DNA of 64,000 nucleotides from Diplodia intermedia. Lineage: Eukaryota; Ascomycota; Dothideomycetes; Botryosphaeriales; Botryosphaeriaceae. The notes under the pieces were generated by a model. The model was given only the letters and a program-made list of their open reading frames with translations. It was not told the DNA's origin and ran no database searches. The DNA is taken from contig JAKEKT010000027.1 in NCBI GenBank assembly GCA_021495925.1, positions 310,001 through 374,000 of the forward strand. The letters run 5' to 3'. The translations under genes were made by a program, and so were the position numbers. Below are positions 11,885-23,884 of this stretch, in pieces. The stretch's first letter is position 1. Every line of letters starts with the position of its first letter.

Positions 11885-12749
11885 ATGAGGGAGGATGGGC
11901 ACAGTTGGGTTTGGTCCACAGTGAGTGGGACAGCATCTTCCACCGGCGTTTACAAGGTCACACGAGCGGGGTAATTAGCATAGAGATATCATTTCTTCAA
12001 CGTACGTTCTGCCACACTACTTAGCCTTCTCTCGGTCTTTGATATCCCCTTGTCTTTCGTCTCTTTCCTGCCCTCCCGCAAGCCCAGTGGTCTCGGTGCG
12101 TACTTTGATGGTGAAGGCGACGATATCGGCGATGGTTCGGGATATTGAACAGCGAAGATTGGGGCCCCCAGTCTCCGCAAATCGGGGGCGGCCTTGATCG
12201 ACCGAGACGCCCCGACTACTGGAGACCAAAGCTCCTTCCATCGGTCCGGGGCTACCGATGCGTCATCACTTGTTCTCAGCCATCATGCCTGGGATGGCTC
12301 GTTGCTATCAAATATGGGCCGAGGGGCTGGCTGTCTTCTTCCTCTCCCCGGCTCGAGTGGGTCTCTGGCAATTGCATCAATCCGGATCCCTGAATACGGT
12401 TCCTAACTCCGCATCATTTGTCACCGAAGTCGGTCTTCATCCCCGGATCTAGGGAGTCGTCGGTGAAGCTAAAAAACTGGAAGACGCTGTCTTCCTCCCT
12501 GGAAAAAGGCGTCCACCCTGCTCGGTAATTTGAATTCGGGGTATATCCGTATTGCTTCTTGTTGTTCTCCTGGCTGGAGTGTCGGTTCAAAGGGTAGGGT
12601 TGTCCTTCTCTTCTCTTTTGAAGCGCTTCATCACCGTTGCCTACCTCTTCTCTGCTGCTTTTTCCAGCATAATTCTCTAACTTCCGGACAGCCTTTAGCA
12701 GACTTGAGGAACACGTCGGCCCAGTCACAAAGCGAAGCAATCGATCATC
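11885..12749. other. intergenic, no supported gene
   Basis: No convincing coding frame. The last 200 bases contain C/T-rich tracts (for example 12600-12660) that probably belong to the promoter and leader of the next gene. Confidence 0.5.
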
Positions 12750-14210
12750 ATGGCGCCCAAAAAACCGACCGAGCACGACCCCAACTGCCTCACCATCAGT
12801 GACCTCGAGGCCATCGCGAGGGACAAGATGGATAAGCAAACGAGGGACTACTACAACGAGGTAAGAATTCGACGTCCGTCCCACCCTAAACCCTCGTGCA
12901 CTTACCCAACCCTCGTCATCTGATCCCCACCTTCGCACGCTTCGCCCTCTTGGAAACAGGAGAGAGGGGGGGAAAAAGTAGACATACCACTCACACGGGG
13001 GACAAAAACCACAAAACAACAGGGCGCCGACTCCAACACCACGCTCCGCGAAAACGTGTCCGCCTACGCCAAATACCGCATCCGCCCGCGCGTCCTGCGC
13101 GACATCTCCCGCATCGACACGACCTGCCCGGTCCTCGCGCCACCTTCATCCACATCCACATCCACCACCACCACCACCCCCACCTTCCGCAACGCCATCC
13201 CCCTCGGCGTCGCGCCGACAGCCATGCAGCGCCTCGCGCACCCAGCCGGCGAGCTCGCGACGGCGCGCGCGTGCGCCCGCGCGGGCGTCGCCATGGGGCT
13301 GTCGTCGTTCGCGACGACGTCGCTGGAGGCCGTGGCGGCGGCGGCGCGCGACGAGTGCGCGGCGCTCGGGCGGGCGGCGGACGAGTGCATCCCGCTGGTG
13401 CTGCAGCTGTACCTGTTCGAGCGGCGCGAGGCGAGCGCGGCGCTGGTCGAGCGCGCGAAAGCCGCGGGCTTCGCCGCCGTGTTTTTGACCGTCGACACGC
13501 CCGTGCTGGGCCGCCGCGTGGGCGATTTGCGCAACGGGTTCCGGCTGCCGGCGCATCTGGGGATTGCAAATTTCGAAGAGGGTGGTGGCGGTGGTGGTGA
13601 CGGTGACGGTGCGGAGGTGGTGGAGGAGGAGAGTGCGCCGGGGTATTGGGACGAGGAGACGGGCGAGCGGGTCGAGCCGTCGGGCCCGGTGCGGTTCCAC
13701 ACGCACGCGGCGAACCCGACGCTGCAGTGGGAGCGCGACGTGGCGTGGTTGAAGGAGCGGTGCGGGCCGCGGATGCAGCTGTGGGTCAAGGGCGTCGCGA
13801 CGGGCGAGGACGCGCTGCTGGCGGTGAGGCATGGCGTCGATGGGATCGTGGTCAGCAATCACGGCGGCAGGCAGCTCGACGGCGCGTTGGCGACGCTGGA
13901 CGCCCTGCCCGAGGTGGTGAGGGCGGTCGGGGGCAGGATCCCGGTGCACGTCGATGGCGGCATCAGGCACGGCACTGATGTGTTCAAGGCGTTGGCGTTG
14001 GGCGCGGATTTCTGCTGGATCGGCAGGCCGGTGCTGTGGGGGCTGGCGTACAAAGGGCAGGAGGGGGTGGAGTTGTGTTTGAGGCTGTTGCGGGACGAGG
14101 TGACGCTGTGTATGGGATTGGCGGGGACGGTGAGCGTGAAGGACATCACGAGCGAGTATCTCGTTAGGATGGACAGGGACGGGTTCCCGGTGAGGTTGAG
14201 TAAGCTGTAA
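12750..14210 (+). CDS. FMN-dependent alpha-hydroxy-acid oxidase/dehydrogenase with peroxisomal tail
   Basis: Two exons: 12750-12860 and 13023-14210, 432 residues. The start reads LTISDLEAIARDKMDKQTRDYY, followed after the intron by the FMN-entry motif GADSNTTLREN. The active-site block VSNHGGRQLDGALATLDALP contains the catalytic His and substrate Arg, and VHVDGGIRHGTDVFKALALGA is the FMN-phosphate loop. Family members oxidise glycolate, lactate or long-chain 2-hydroxy acids. The protein ends in Ser-Lys-Leu, a perfect type 1 peroxisomal signal, with no cytochrome b2 domain or mitochondrial leader. That fits an H2O2-forming oxidase better than yeast-type lactate dehydrogenase (inference). A Gly/Asp-rich insert (about GGGGGGDGDG) lies before the fourth loop. 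Codon use shifts from C-ending to G-ending along the gene. Confidence 0.92.
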
Positions 14211-14380
14211 GTTGTGGGTTTAGTGGATATGCCATGTTGGATCTTAGTGTTTCAGTGTTTCCACTCGGCAGTGTACGATGGGGAGTTTCGCCAGAAATTA
14301 CCGACATCGGGTGTTGCATTCTCTTTTTGATATTCATTGACACGTTGTCGTCCGCTGCATGTGAGCGATCAGCCCTACGG

Positions 14381-14408
14381 AATACGGACGCAATACGGAC
14401 GCAATACG
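14381..14408. repeat. 11-base tandem repeat, 2.5 copies
   Basis: The unit AATACGGACGC is repeated twice, followed by AATACGG. It lies in the 260-base gap between the converging 3' ends of the oxidase and the glutathione transferase gene. No function is suggested. Confidence 0.7.
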
Positions 14409-14473
14409 GGTGGCCTGATTAAAGGCCTAAACAGACGACAACCGTGCTTGTAACCGCCAATGTTAGCTTTTTT

Positions 14474-15313
14474 TCAGTGATCATCCCGCTCAAGCCACTT
14501 GGCACAGGCCTTGTAGAGATCGTCCAACGCCTGGTCATGAGCGACAAAACGGTCGTATAGCTCCGGGCCAAGCAACTTCACGAAATGCAGCAACGAAGCC
14601 ACGACGAAGTCGGCGTACGACACTGCTCTTGTCAGCAATACGAGCAGGAGTCTCACTTCCAGGGCCGCTCACCTGTAGTGCCCAAGAAGTAGGGGCCATC
14701 CGTCTTCTTCAAGAGAGCGGCGAGGTTTTCAATCGGCTGTTTTGCCTGTGCCCACGCCGGATCGCCGCCGTTCTCCGCCTCGAACTGGTCGAGCGTCATG
14801 CCGAAGCGCTCCTTGCGCGTCTCGTAGAAGTAGGGCGCGCTCTTCTCCGTCAGCAGAACACGCGGGACGCGCGGCAGCAGCACGCCGGCCAACGGCTTCA
14901 TGATGGGAGGGACGGAGTCGATGACCTGGGCGACGATGGGGGCGTCCAGGTGCAGCGAAGGAGAGTCGGCGTAGCGCTTCTCCAGCTCGGGCGCTATCTT
15001 GATGCTGTCCATGACGTGGGTGCCGTCGGGGAACTTGACGGCCGGGCTGGTGTAGGGAATGTTGTTGGCATCGTTCTCGTTGGGCGACAGGCCCGTCGCC
15101 TTGAGAGTCGGCGCAACGTCTGGGTATTCGAGCCACTGCGTCTCGTACTCGACGTTCTTGTAGTTGAGGGCCATGCGAGCTGAGGAGAGGAGCACGTGTC
15201 AGGCACGGAGCGGGATGCTTGGCGGCGGGGGTTTACTTACTCTTCCATGGGTTGAGCGACCAGCAGGAGCGGCGGCCCTTGCTGGGCAGGTCGTAGAGGA
15301 CCAAGGGAGCCAT
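14474..15313 (-). CDS. glutathione S-transferase-like protein (fungal)
   Basis: Three exons: 15313-15241, 15179-14673 and 14625-14474, with introns of 61 and 47 bases. They give 243 residues. The N-terminal thioredoxin-like half begins MAPLVLYDLPSK, where the family usually has its catalytic Ser/Tyr/Cys region near CWSLNPWKTRMAL. It continues with NYKNVEYETQWLEYPDV, and the glutathione-binding step is near VKFPDGTHVMDSIKIAPELE. The C-terminal half is helical and ends in AKWLERDDH. Members use glutathione for detoxification or lignin-ether and hydroxy-acid chemistry; the substrate is unknown. A TATA element lies 76 bases upstream. The short 47-base intron is supported because only the acceptor at 14626 keeps the frame into AVSYADFVVASLLHF. 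Confidence 0.85.
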
Positions 15314-15388
15314 GGTGCAGATCTGCTCACGGGAATAAGTCAGGTGAAAGACGCGGATCCGAGGCCACAACGAGAAGTATTGATTGCC

Positions 15389-15397
15389 CTTTATAGG
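15389..15397 (-). promoter_or_regulatory. TATA box of the GST gene
   Basis: On the minus strand this reads CCTATAAAG, 76-84 bases before the GST start codon, a normal position in filamentous fungi. Confidence 0.55.
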
Positions 15398-17153
15398 CGC
15401 TGGTGATTGGTCATCCAGGTCATCCACAGGGCGTGATGGAGAAGGTGGGGCCACAGCGCGACACAAACCCCCGCATGACGTCCTTGCTGACGCCCGCGGC
15501 GTGCTTATTAATATGCGAGTCGCCCAATCCGTTGTCTATAGCACGCAGACCAGGCTCGTATACAGGCGCATCAGTAGTGATCGTTTGGTTTCTCTGTTTC
15601 CACGTTGGAGGTTGGCATTGGTGAAGAGCGACTGTGTCAGTGAAGCGCCTATCAAGCCGCCGGCCTGACTCGGGCTCGCTACCAACCACACGGACGGCTG
15701 CCCTGGCCCGCACGCAGCCTCGATACAATCTTCTCAGACGCGTGTCTCAGATCTGCTGCCATCAGCCTGTCAGGGCCACAGCCCGGTTGGACCCGACTCT
15801 GTTCGGATTGCCGGCGATGCGACAGAGGAAACGTCGTCAACCTTCCAATCGCCAGCCGGCAGTGCGTTTCTTGCCAGCATGGTAGGTAGAGCTTTTAAGG
15901 TTTGCTGGGAAGCAACGAGGAGGCTGGGCGAGCCAATGGCGTCGAGAATGCACATCATACTTCGGGCCTGGGCGCCTTCCATTCTGGTCTCACTCCGTCC
16001 GCATGCATCCGCTCGAGCAGACATGGACGTCCTGGTGCGGCGCGGATCTTCAGGCGATAAGCCCCGGCCCACGACCGAAATCAGGCCACAGCCCGGGGCG
16101 TCCGGCTGGATCATACTCCGTACTGGCGGATGCTCAGCGTGGAGCAGACGACGCGTAGCACCGTGCAACAGAGGCAGAATTCCGGAGAACGCCAAGAGCG
16201 GAGAGTTTCAGTGCAGAGTCTGGACGAGCTCTTGGACCAGACGGCAGGGATTGCGAGGCAGATCTGCAGGGACGCTCCGCTGGCCACCCACGCCCGGCTC
16301 GCGACTCGCTCTGGCGACGCGGCAAACGTGGGGAAGGGGCGCGCTGGCAAGCCGCGATAAGACCCCGGCTGTCTCGAGCTGCACCTCCATCCTACGGCGC
16401 GCGTGGGCGCAGGCCCGGGGCTGGGGGGCTGCGAAGGCACGAAGGATGCCGGGGCGGTGGGCCAACAGGAGGCGCAGGCGAGCGCGCTGAGCTCGTATTA
16501 CCGTGGTATTATCTCGCATGCAACTTTACAGTTGAGGCCAAGCAACTCACAAGCCATCGTCGGCGGTTCAGGCGAGCCAGATCTGCACCGACAGCTGGAG
16601 CACGCCCCATGCTCCACCGCGCGCTGGCTGCCGAGTCGGAACTCGGCCGTTGCTGAAGCAGAGCACACGTTGAGTGCCGCCGGCGGCCAGAGGCGCTGGC
16701 CGTGGCAGTGGCAGTGGCGACGGCCCCCTTTTCGCGGAGCCAGCGGCGCCAAGGCGCGCGCAACAGGCTGACATGCGACGCCGTTGGCCCAGCCAGTGAG
16801 CGGGCGTCAGCCGCTGCAGCCACCGCCCTAGATACGGCCCTGTCAGCCGCCCAACACCTGCCGGCACCCCCCTGAGGTCCGCTGACAGCGAGCGCAGCTC
16901 TCCGCGCCTGTCTTGGGGCTTGGGGCGGGGTGGGTGCTGGGAGCGCGGGCAGGCAGAGCGTGCCGCAGCGTCGCAAGCGGTTGCGCCCGTTGACGCGGCT
17001 CACGCAGCTGTTCGCAGCCAAGCGTGTAAAATGTGCGCGCCGCGACATTGGGTAGGGCCGCGCCCCAGGGCCAATTTCCAGCGCCCGGGCGCTCGTGTGC
17101 GGCGCGCCGGTGCTGATGTGAGGCTTCCCCTGCCTGGCCGCGACACAAGATCA
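15398..17153. other. long G/C-rich intergenic region
   Basis: About 1.7 kb between two divergent genes, strongly G/C-rich from 15900 on. Many frames stay open by composition alone, on both strands, and none resembles a protein. No repeats or element ends were recognised. Confidence 0.5.
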
Positions 17154-17164
17154 CTTATACATAC
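17154..17164 (+). promoter_or_regulatory. TATA-like element of the GT90 gene
   Basis: ACTTATACATA lies about 70 bases before the GT90 start codon, with a C-rich leader in between. Confidence 0.45.
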
Positions 17165-17230
17165 CCACTCCCGCCCCAAGCCCGCCGCGCTTCCGACCAC
17201 TGCGTCTCTCCCCCCCGTCCACACCACCGC

Positions 17231-18782
17231 ATGATGGCCCTTCTCTCCAACCAGCGGGCCGCCGGCCTCGTTGGCCTCACTCTTTTCATCTTTCTGCTGC
17301 TGGGTTACACCACCTACAACTCGGGCTCCGCCAGCACCGTGCCCTTCAACTACCAGCCCGGCAAGCAAAGCACCGGGGCCGGCGCTCCCACCCTCTCGCA
17401 GCCCGGCCCGGCCGACGGCTGGGCATTCGATGCGAAGCGCGATGCGAAGAACTTTGGCCTCTCGCCCGAGCAGTGCGATGCCGCCTTCCCCAAGCTGTGG
17501 GCTGAAATCGACCGCGCTGTCGCCCACCGCAAGAAAATCGGCAACATCACCCCCGACGAGGTTAAGATCGGCTGGAAGATCGATGGCATCGTCCGTGCCA
17601 TGATCTATGACCGCCAGGTATGCTGCCAATGGCTCCCGGCCCCGGCTGCAGCGAGACGCATGGCTAACCCTTCCCTTGCAGCTCTTCATTCTGAACGCCC
17701 GTGGCGCCCGTCGCCGGGACTATCGCCAGCGGACCCTCGCCGTTCTTCAGTCCATCCAACGCGCCATCACCGCCTACCCCGGCGACATTCCCAACATTGA
17801 ATTCTCCTTCGTTGTCGATGACGGTGCTTATTTCGCCGTCTACAACAATGAAACGTCGGCAACCACGTGGGCCCTGACCCGCGAGCCTCAGGACAACAAC
17901 CTGTGGCTGATGCCCGATTTCGGTTTCTACAGCTGGGAAGGCCCGGCTGGCGAATACAGCGCTCTGCTGAGGTCCATTGCGCGGGACGAGATGCCTTTCG
18001 AGCAGAAGGATCCCCGTGCCATCTGGAGAGGTGCCAAGGCCCCTGCCGGCCACGTCCAAGTCCGCTCCGATCTGCTCAAAGTCTCCAAGGGCAAGGAATG
18101 GGCCGACATTGAGGAGATCATCTGGGGCGGCCAAGGCGAGCCCAAGAACCTCATCCCCATGTCAAAGCACTGCAAGTACATGTTCCCTGTCCATACCGAG
18201 GGCCACACGTACTCCGGCCGCCTGAAGTACCTGCTCAACTGCCACTCGCTCACCGTCATCCACAAACTCCACTGGCTTGAGAACTTCCACGGTGCTCTGG
18301 TTCCGTCCGGTCCGGACCAGAACTTCATCCAAGTCGAACGCGACTTCTCCGATATGCACTGGAAGATGGAATACTACCTGCAGCACCAGGACGAGGCCAA
18401 GCGTATTGCCGACAACAACGTCAAGGACTTCCGTGACCGTTATCTGACTCCGGCTGCCCAGGCTTGCTACTGGCGTAAGCTCTTCTGGGCATGGAGGGAG
18501 GTGTCCTTCGAGCCCGATTATTACATGTCCGAGGAGGAGCTGAAGCTACAGACCGAAGCCGAGAAGAAGAAGCAGAAGGAAAAGGAGAAGGTCGACGTCA
18601 AGATCGACGAGGACAAATCCTCGAAGGACAAGGCGAAGGGCAAGAAGCCAACCAAGAACCCCGATGAAGACAAGAGGTCGACATCAGAAAAGACGGAAAA
18701 GAAGCTGGTTCCGCGCGGAATGCCCTACGAGACATATCTCCTTCTCGAGTCGTATGAAGACAGCCCGTGGTACAACAGCTAA
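17231..18782 (+). CDS. GT90 family (CAP10-like) glycosyltransferase
   Basis: Two exons: 17231-17617 and 17682-18782, 495 residues. The 64-base intron has a GCTAAC branch site. The chain starts MMALLSNQ, so either Met could be used. A signal anchor sits at residues 12-28 (LVGLTLFIFLLLGYTTY), giving a type II Golgi/ER protein. The luminal part contains the CAP10/POGLUT-type core: FSFVVDDGAYF, LWLMPDFGFYSWEG, RAIWRGA, then YMFPVHTEGHTYSGRLKYLLNCHSLTV and DMHWKMEYYLQH. The last 90 residues are very Lys/Glu-rich, likely exposed, and end GMPYETYLLLESYEDSPWY. Cryptococcus CAP10-type enzymes add xylose to capsule; in moulds the acceptor is unknown. A secreted-glycan role is inferred. Confidence 0.9.
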
Positions 18783-21213
18783 ACGGATCCGGACCGGACG
18801 ATATTTGCTCTTTTCCACTTTCGCACATTCCCCTCGGCCATGTTTTCAACGATGGGCACCTCGATCTGGCCTAGCACGGGCGACACCAGCGGGCTATTTT
18901 GGGAGCCCAAAGGCCTCAAGCAGCACCTGTGTCGAGCAATTTCAGTAGCGCCCGGATGACGCGGCCGACTAAGGGGGGGTCGAAACACCTGCGTCACACA
19001 CGCATCGGCCAGCCGACGGCAAGCCACGCAGTCGACGCTCAGAACACGCGACGTCCACGAACAGTCGGCCTCCCTCTCCCCTGCCCGGGCTCGCTCGGTT
19101 CCATCGTTTCCCTTTGCCGTAGATGATTCTCTCTGTTGCAACACGACTTGGTGTTTGATTGGCGCATGATCGGAAAACCTTAAGCTGAAGAACAGCCGAT
19201 TCCCAGGCGGGCTGCCAGGCGTTTTGGAGTTTCTACCGTTGATTGGATAGCAGACATTTGCGGGGAAGTTGAGGAGCCCGGTTTTCGCCGTTACGCAATC
19301 CGCATTCCGAAGCAGACACGTGGTGATCAAAACGAATATACAGCTAATTTCATCTTCCAATTGTGGCATCTGAGGAGTGCGTGTGCAACTGCACACCGCA
19401 CGATCTGTAACAAAGAAAACTGGAGAGATGCGGCCGCCTGATTGGGCCTGTGTGGATACGTTTCATAAACCCAAGACGGGGCTGCGCACATCGTCATCGC
19501 CTTTCTGCAATGCACAATATGAGCAGTGGATACTCCCGCTTCTTTTCAACTTCCGCAACGTCCCACCGGCACTCATGACGGGAGGGGCACCCCGCAGTTT
19601 CGCCTGCTTGGGTGTGAATCCTTGCATGCGGTCGAAGCCACCCGAAACGTCGATCCCCTCACCAGTAACAGCTACCTCCACGTGGGAACGATTGGAGCTA
19701 ATCCAGACCTCAAATGCTTCGCAGGCTCGCCATGTACCCTACTGATTCATACACACCTGGACGATAACAGAACCGTCGCGCCTGCGTCAGCCCGCTCCAC
19801 CTTTGAGGCTCTTCTAAGGCCACCACACGGACGAAGCGATGCGAATCTGGCCGACGTAAGGGCGAACGAGCGCACGAACGAGCTAGCATAAATTTTTTTT
19901 TTCACGATAAACGTACTACGTATCGCTCTCTTATCTTGGGCTTCTTCACACGCCGATCAGACCATCCTCGGAATGATTTCATTCTTCCCACATCGCTGCT
20001 CGTCGGGATGCTACCCGATATCTTTTCGGAATGACAGCAACACGGTCGCGTTTCCTCCCGGTTTCATCGTCGAAACACCAGGGTCTTCCGTCCAGATATC
20101 GTCATGCCCCGCATCTTGTTGGGAACCTTATCGCCTGGTGTCGCGCGGAGCGGGAGCTTGGCGGTGGGGGAACGGATGTTGATGGTAGCCGTCATTCGGC
20201 AGGCATCCCGATGCGAATGATGCTCTTCACATGCGCCTAGAAGATGCCGGGTGAGATGTTTCACGAAAACAAGTAGGAAGAGGAAATACGAAGAGATGGC
20301 TTGACTGGGCAGCGATAGGGAACTATGGGTCTGTGGGGGATTCGTTCCTCTGCTAGGACGGAATGTCCCTGCAGCGAAGGGGTTGCAGACGGATCCCGTC
20401 AACCCGTACTGACGCGATGTGACGACAAGTACCCCTCTGGAAGGCGCGTCTTATTGCCGCATTCCGGGTGCCTGGATCCCCAAGTTCCGTCTGGTATTCG
20501 CGATCTACCCCGCAATCTGGACGTCCGGTCTGGACGCGGCCGGGATGATGACCTTTGGGGTGGGTTTCATTGCTCCATTCGGGCGAGCAGTGTACCATGT
20601 GGGAAAGTCGGGAGTTTGCGTTATGTCATTCGACATGCTGGTTGGCTGCGGGCGAGGGAAGGAGGCAGGCTGCAGATAAGCGGTTACACCCGGCATTGGC
20701 TCGGTCGAGTCAGGAAGTGGTCCAAGAAGGCCTTTCCCGGTTCCGACGACATGGGACAGGAGTGAGCGGCACAACGAGGATCGAGCTTCTTGAGACTAAG
20801 CAGTTGGTGTTTAGCTCTTAGACATAGTTTCATGCGTGGCTTGTTTGTCAACGGGCGTGATGGACGAGATGCGAGGACGCCGTGTCAGCAGGGCGTGGGA
20901 TATATATTGAGCACTTTTCCTTCCCTTTTTTCCTTATCTATCGCTCATCCCATACTCACTTCTCTGTTCGGGGACTTCAAATTCTCTATCAAATCATAGC
21001 AACCTTTGCCCCCGGAAACAACCACTGTCAGTTTCCTTGCATGCCGCTGTGCCTGCCCGTTGTCCTCGCGCTCACCATTCGACAAGCCTCAGCTTCCTCT
21101 ACCATCAAGGTATCAACAACAAAGGCCTCATCGACCACGTCTGTTGTGACCAGTCCGATCTCCGACTCTTCGACCAACACCAAGACCGTATCCATCACCA
21201 GCAGCTCGACAGG
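18783..21213. other. intergenic, no supported gene
   Basis: About 2.4 kb. The frames are short and have no family features. A clear TATA element (TATATATT at 20901-20908) is followed by a T/C-rich leader (20911-21000). This suggests that transcription of the dehydratase gene starts near 20.95 kb, with a 5' leader of roughly 250 bases. Confidence 0.45.
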
Positions 21214-22609
21214 ATGGGGTCCATCGCCCTCACCGAGTGCGCCACGGCGCACTCCTCCGCCTCTCCCCCCACCGTGTGCCTCACACCTTCTGCCAAACCT
21301 TGGAACCTCACTCCACTCATGGAGTCGACCGCGCTCTCACGCGCAGCGGGCTGGTACGATCGAAGAGCTCTCTCTCCCTCATCCCTTGGCTTCTGACACA
21401 ACACCGCCGCCTCGTCCACGTCATCCCACAAACCATTCCGTCTTTACACAGAACCATCATCATCCCACATCCACACCTCGAGCACTCGCAGCCAAATGGT
21501 CTATTCCAGATACGGGTGCTAAATCGCAGAAGCAGAGTGTTCCTCAAGCTGGAGCTCCTCCAGCCCAGCGGCTCCTTCAAGTCGCGCGGCATCGGGCACT
21601 ACCTGCTCTGCCGGCTGTCCGAGCACCCCTCGCCCAACAAGGTGCACTTCTACGCCTCGTCCGGAGGCAACGCAGGATTAGCGTAAGCCCTCCTTTCCTT
21701 TCCCCACAAAACAAAAAAAAAAACTAACACCACCACCCACACCGCAGCTGCGTCACCGCCGCCGTCACCCTCGGCCGCCCAGCCACCGTCGTCTGCCCGA
21801 CGACGACGTCCCCGCACATGCTGGCCAAGCTGCGCGCCGCGGGCGCCGCCGACGTCATCGTGCACGGCGACGACCTGGCGTCGGCGGGCGAGTACCTCCA
21901 AAACCACATCCTCCCGCGCGACGCCGCCAACGGCGTCTACGTGCCGCCGTTCGACCACCCGGACATCTGGGCGGGCAACGGGTCCGTCGTGCACGAGGTG
22001 GCGGCGCAGCTGGCGGAGCGCGGCGAGGGCGGCGGCCGCGGCGCCCCGCCAGCCGCCGTCGTGTGCAGCGTCGGCGGCGGGGGGCTGCTCAACGGCGTGT
22101 GCGCCGCCATGGACGCCGTGGGCTGGGGGAAAGAGTGCGCCGTGCTGGCCATGGAGACGCGCGGGACGGACAGCCTGGCGAAGGCGCTGGAGGCGGGCGA
22201 GCTGGTCGCGCTGAGCGAGATCGGGAGCGAGGCGCGCAGCCTGGGCGCGCGGCGGGTCAGCGAGGAGACGTTCCGGCTGGCGAGGGACCCGCGGCGCGAC
22301 GTGCGCAGCGTGGTGCTGGAGGACCGCGAGGCGGCCATGGGGTGCTGGCGGCTGGCCGACGACGAGAGGTTGATGGTGGAGCTGGCGTGCGGGGTCAACG
22401 TGGCGCTGTGCTACGACCAGGCCAGGCTGGAGAGGGCGGTGGGGAAGAAGTTGACGCGGGAGAGCAAGGTGGTGATTGTGCTGTGCGGCGGCAACGATGT
22501 CACGGTCGAGAAGCTGCATCAGTGGCGCAAGGAGTTTGGGGATGTGGAGAAGGAGATCCCGCACAATGCGGATGTGCCGAGCGAGTCGACTGCGCCGGGG
22601 CATACGTAG
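21214..22609 (+). CDS. PLP-dependent L-serine/L-threonine dehydratase (CHA1-like)
   Basis: Three exons: 21214-21353, 21533-21682 and 21748-22609, 383 residues. Intron 1 uses an AAG acceptor; only this choice gives the expected AGC-RVFLKLE reading. The PLP lysine lies in LQPSGSFKSRGIGHYL. The phosphate-binding SSGGNAGLA spans the second junction, and CSVGGGGLLNGV is the glycine-rich cofactor loop. The reaction is deamination of serine or threonine to pyruvate or 2-oxobutanoate plus ammonia. There is no C-terminal ACT regulatory domain, so it resembles catabolic enzymes rather than biosynthetic ILV1. The 3' end faces the prenyltransferase gene with about 230 bases between stops. Confidence 0.9.
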
Positions 22610-22840
22610 GGGAAAGAGGCCGACGGGATAGATGTACGACAGCTCGACGTTGATTCTTGGGTAAACAGGCGTTGGGTTTGATTTCTTTTGCGAAGAACAG
22701 GTTTAAAGTTACAAATACAGCCTTTGCGGAGCGACAAGTCTCGGGAATCATTAGAACTGTGCATTCGAATTGGGTTGCAATCTCCTGTTTTGTTCAGGAG
22801 GGGTATCATACAAGGAACTAATCAGCAGTAGCCACCTCAC

Positions 22841-23884
22841 TCACGCAACAACCTTGGGCTGCTCCAAGAGCGATTTCCTGTAGTTCCAGTAGTTCTCGCG
22901 GATGGGGTCGTAGCGCTTAGCCAGCAGATCGTACGCCTTCGCCGCGTTCTCCTTGCTGCTCTCCTCCGAGTAGATGTCGGCGAGCAGATCGAGAGCGTGG
23001 CTGGAGCTCACCTCATCAGGCTTTTCAACCGACGCGTACTGCTGCGCGAATTCCTTGAGCGTCGACACAGGCAGTTTCGCGTGACGGACAATGCCGCGGA
23101 GGTAGTTCCACGGGCTCTGGTTCTGCGGCGCAAGCTTCACGGCCGCTTTGGCGTAACTGTAAAGACAGGTTAACTCTTGTATCTTTCACTGCTGTTGCAA
23201 AGTCCACGAAACTCACTCCATCTCCCTGTCCAGCACCTTCTTCTGCGAGAAGTTATCCGGGTTCCCGCCGAAGACAAGGAACCAGCGGTGGTTCCAGGCC
23301 GAGTTGTTGCGCACGTCCTCGCGCAGCAGGGCCTCGACGGCCTCCAGCTCGCCGTCGGCCCACAGGCCGAAGCGGCGCACCAGCCACTGGCGGTAGCTCC
23401 AGACGTGGTAGTTCTTGGCGTCCTTGGCCAGCATGCGGGCGATGAAGTCCTGCTCGCCCGCGGCGTCGCCCAGGGCGTCGACGATGGTCTGCCGGTGGTG
23501 CCAGATCTGGTAGTTCTTGAGGTTGCGCAGCGCGGCGGCGTTGAGCCACGCGAGCTCTTCGCGGAGGTCTTTGCCGAGGCTGAGGACGTTTTTTGCGCGG
23601 TAGAGCCTGGGTGGTGGGGAGAGATGTCAGCTTCCTGGGCGGCGGGAAAAGGAGGGAGGAGCGCACCAGACGGTGTAGTGGGCCGGGTTGGACTGGATGA
23701 TGTCCTCGGTCAGGGCAATGGCGCGGTCGCTCGTCTCGTTCTTGGCCATGATGGCGCGCAGGTAGCCCATGGCTTCGTCATAGTCCTCGGTGTACGTGAT
23801 GGCGGCGAGGGCGTTGGGGCCGCCATCGTCCAGCGGGATGGGCTCGACGTCGGCCCACTCGTCGGACTCGGCGTAGAAGGGCAT
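22841..23884 (-). CDS. RAM2: protein farnesyl/geranylgeranyltransferase type I, alpha subunit
   Basis: Three exons: 23884-23667, 23606-23217 and 23156-22841, 307 residues. The chain shows the repeated prenyltransferase-alpha helices, each with a Trp: NPAHYTVWRL... (shortened), NLKNYQIWHHRQTIVDALG, NYHVWSYRQWLVRRFGLW, NNSAWNHRWFLVFGG, and after the last junction APQNQSPWNYLRGIVRH. This is the shared alpha subunit that pairs with different beta subunits to farnesylate or geranylgeranylate CaaX proteins such as Ras and Rho. The start MPFYAESDEWADVEPIPLDD matches the usual short acidic N-terminus. All three exons join in frame. The symbol is used as the yeast equivalent. Confidence 0.93.

Noticed and set aside
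15900..17150. several overlapping G/C-rich frames on both strands
   Set aside because: Open by composition only, with no consistent codon use, motif or splice signals.
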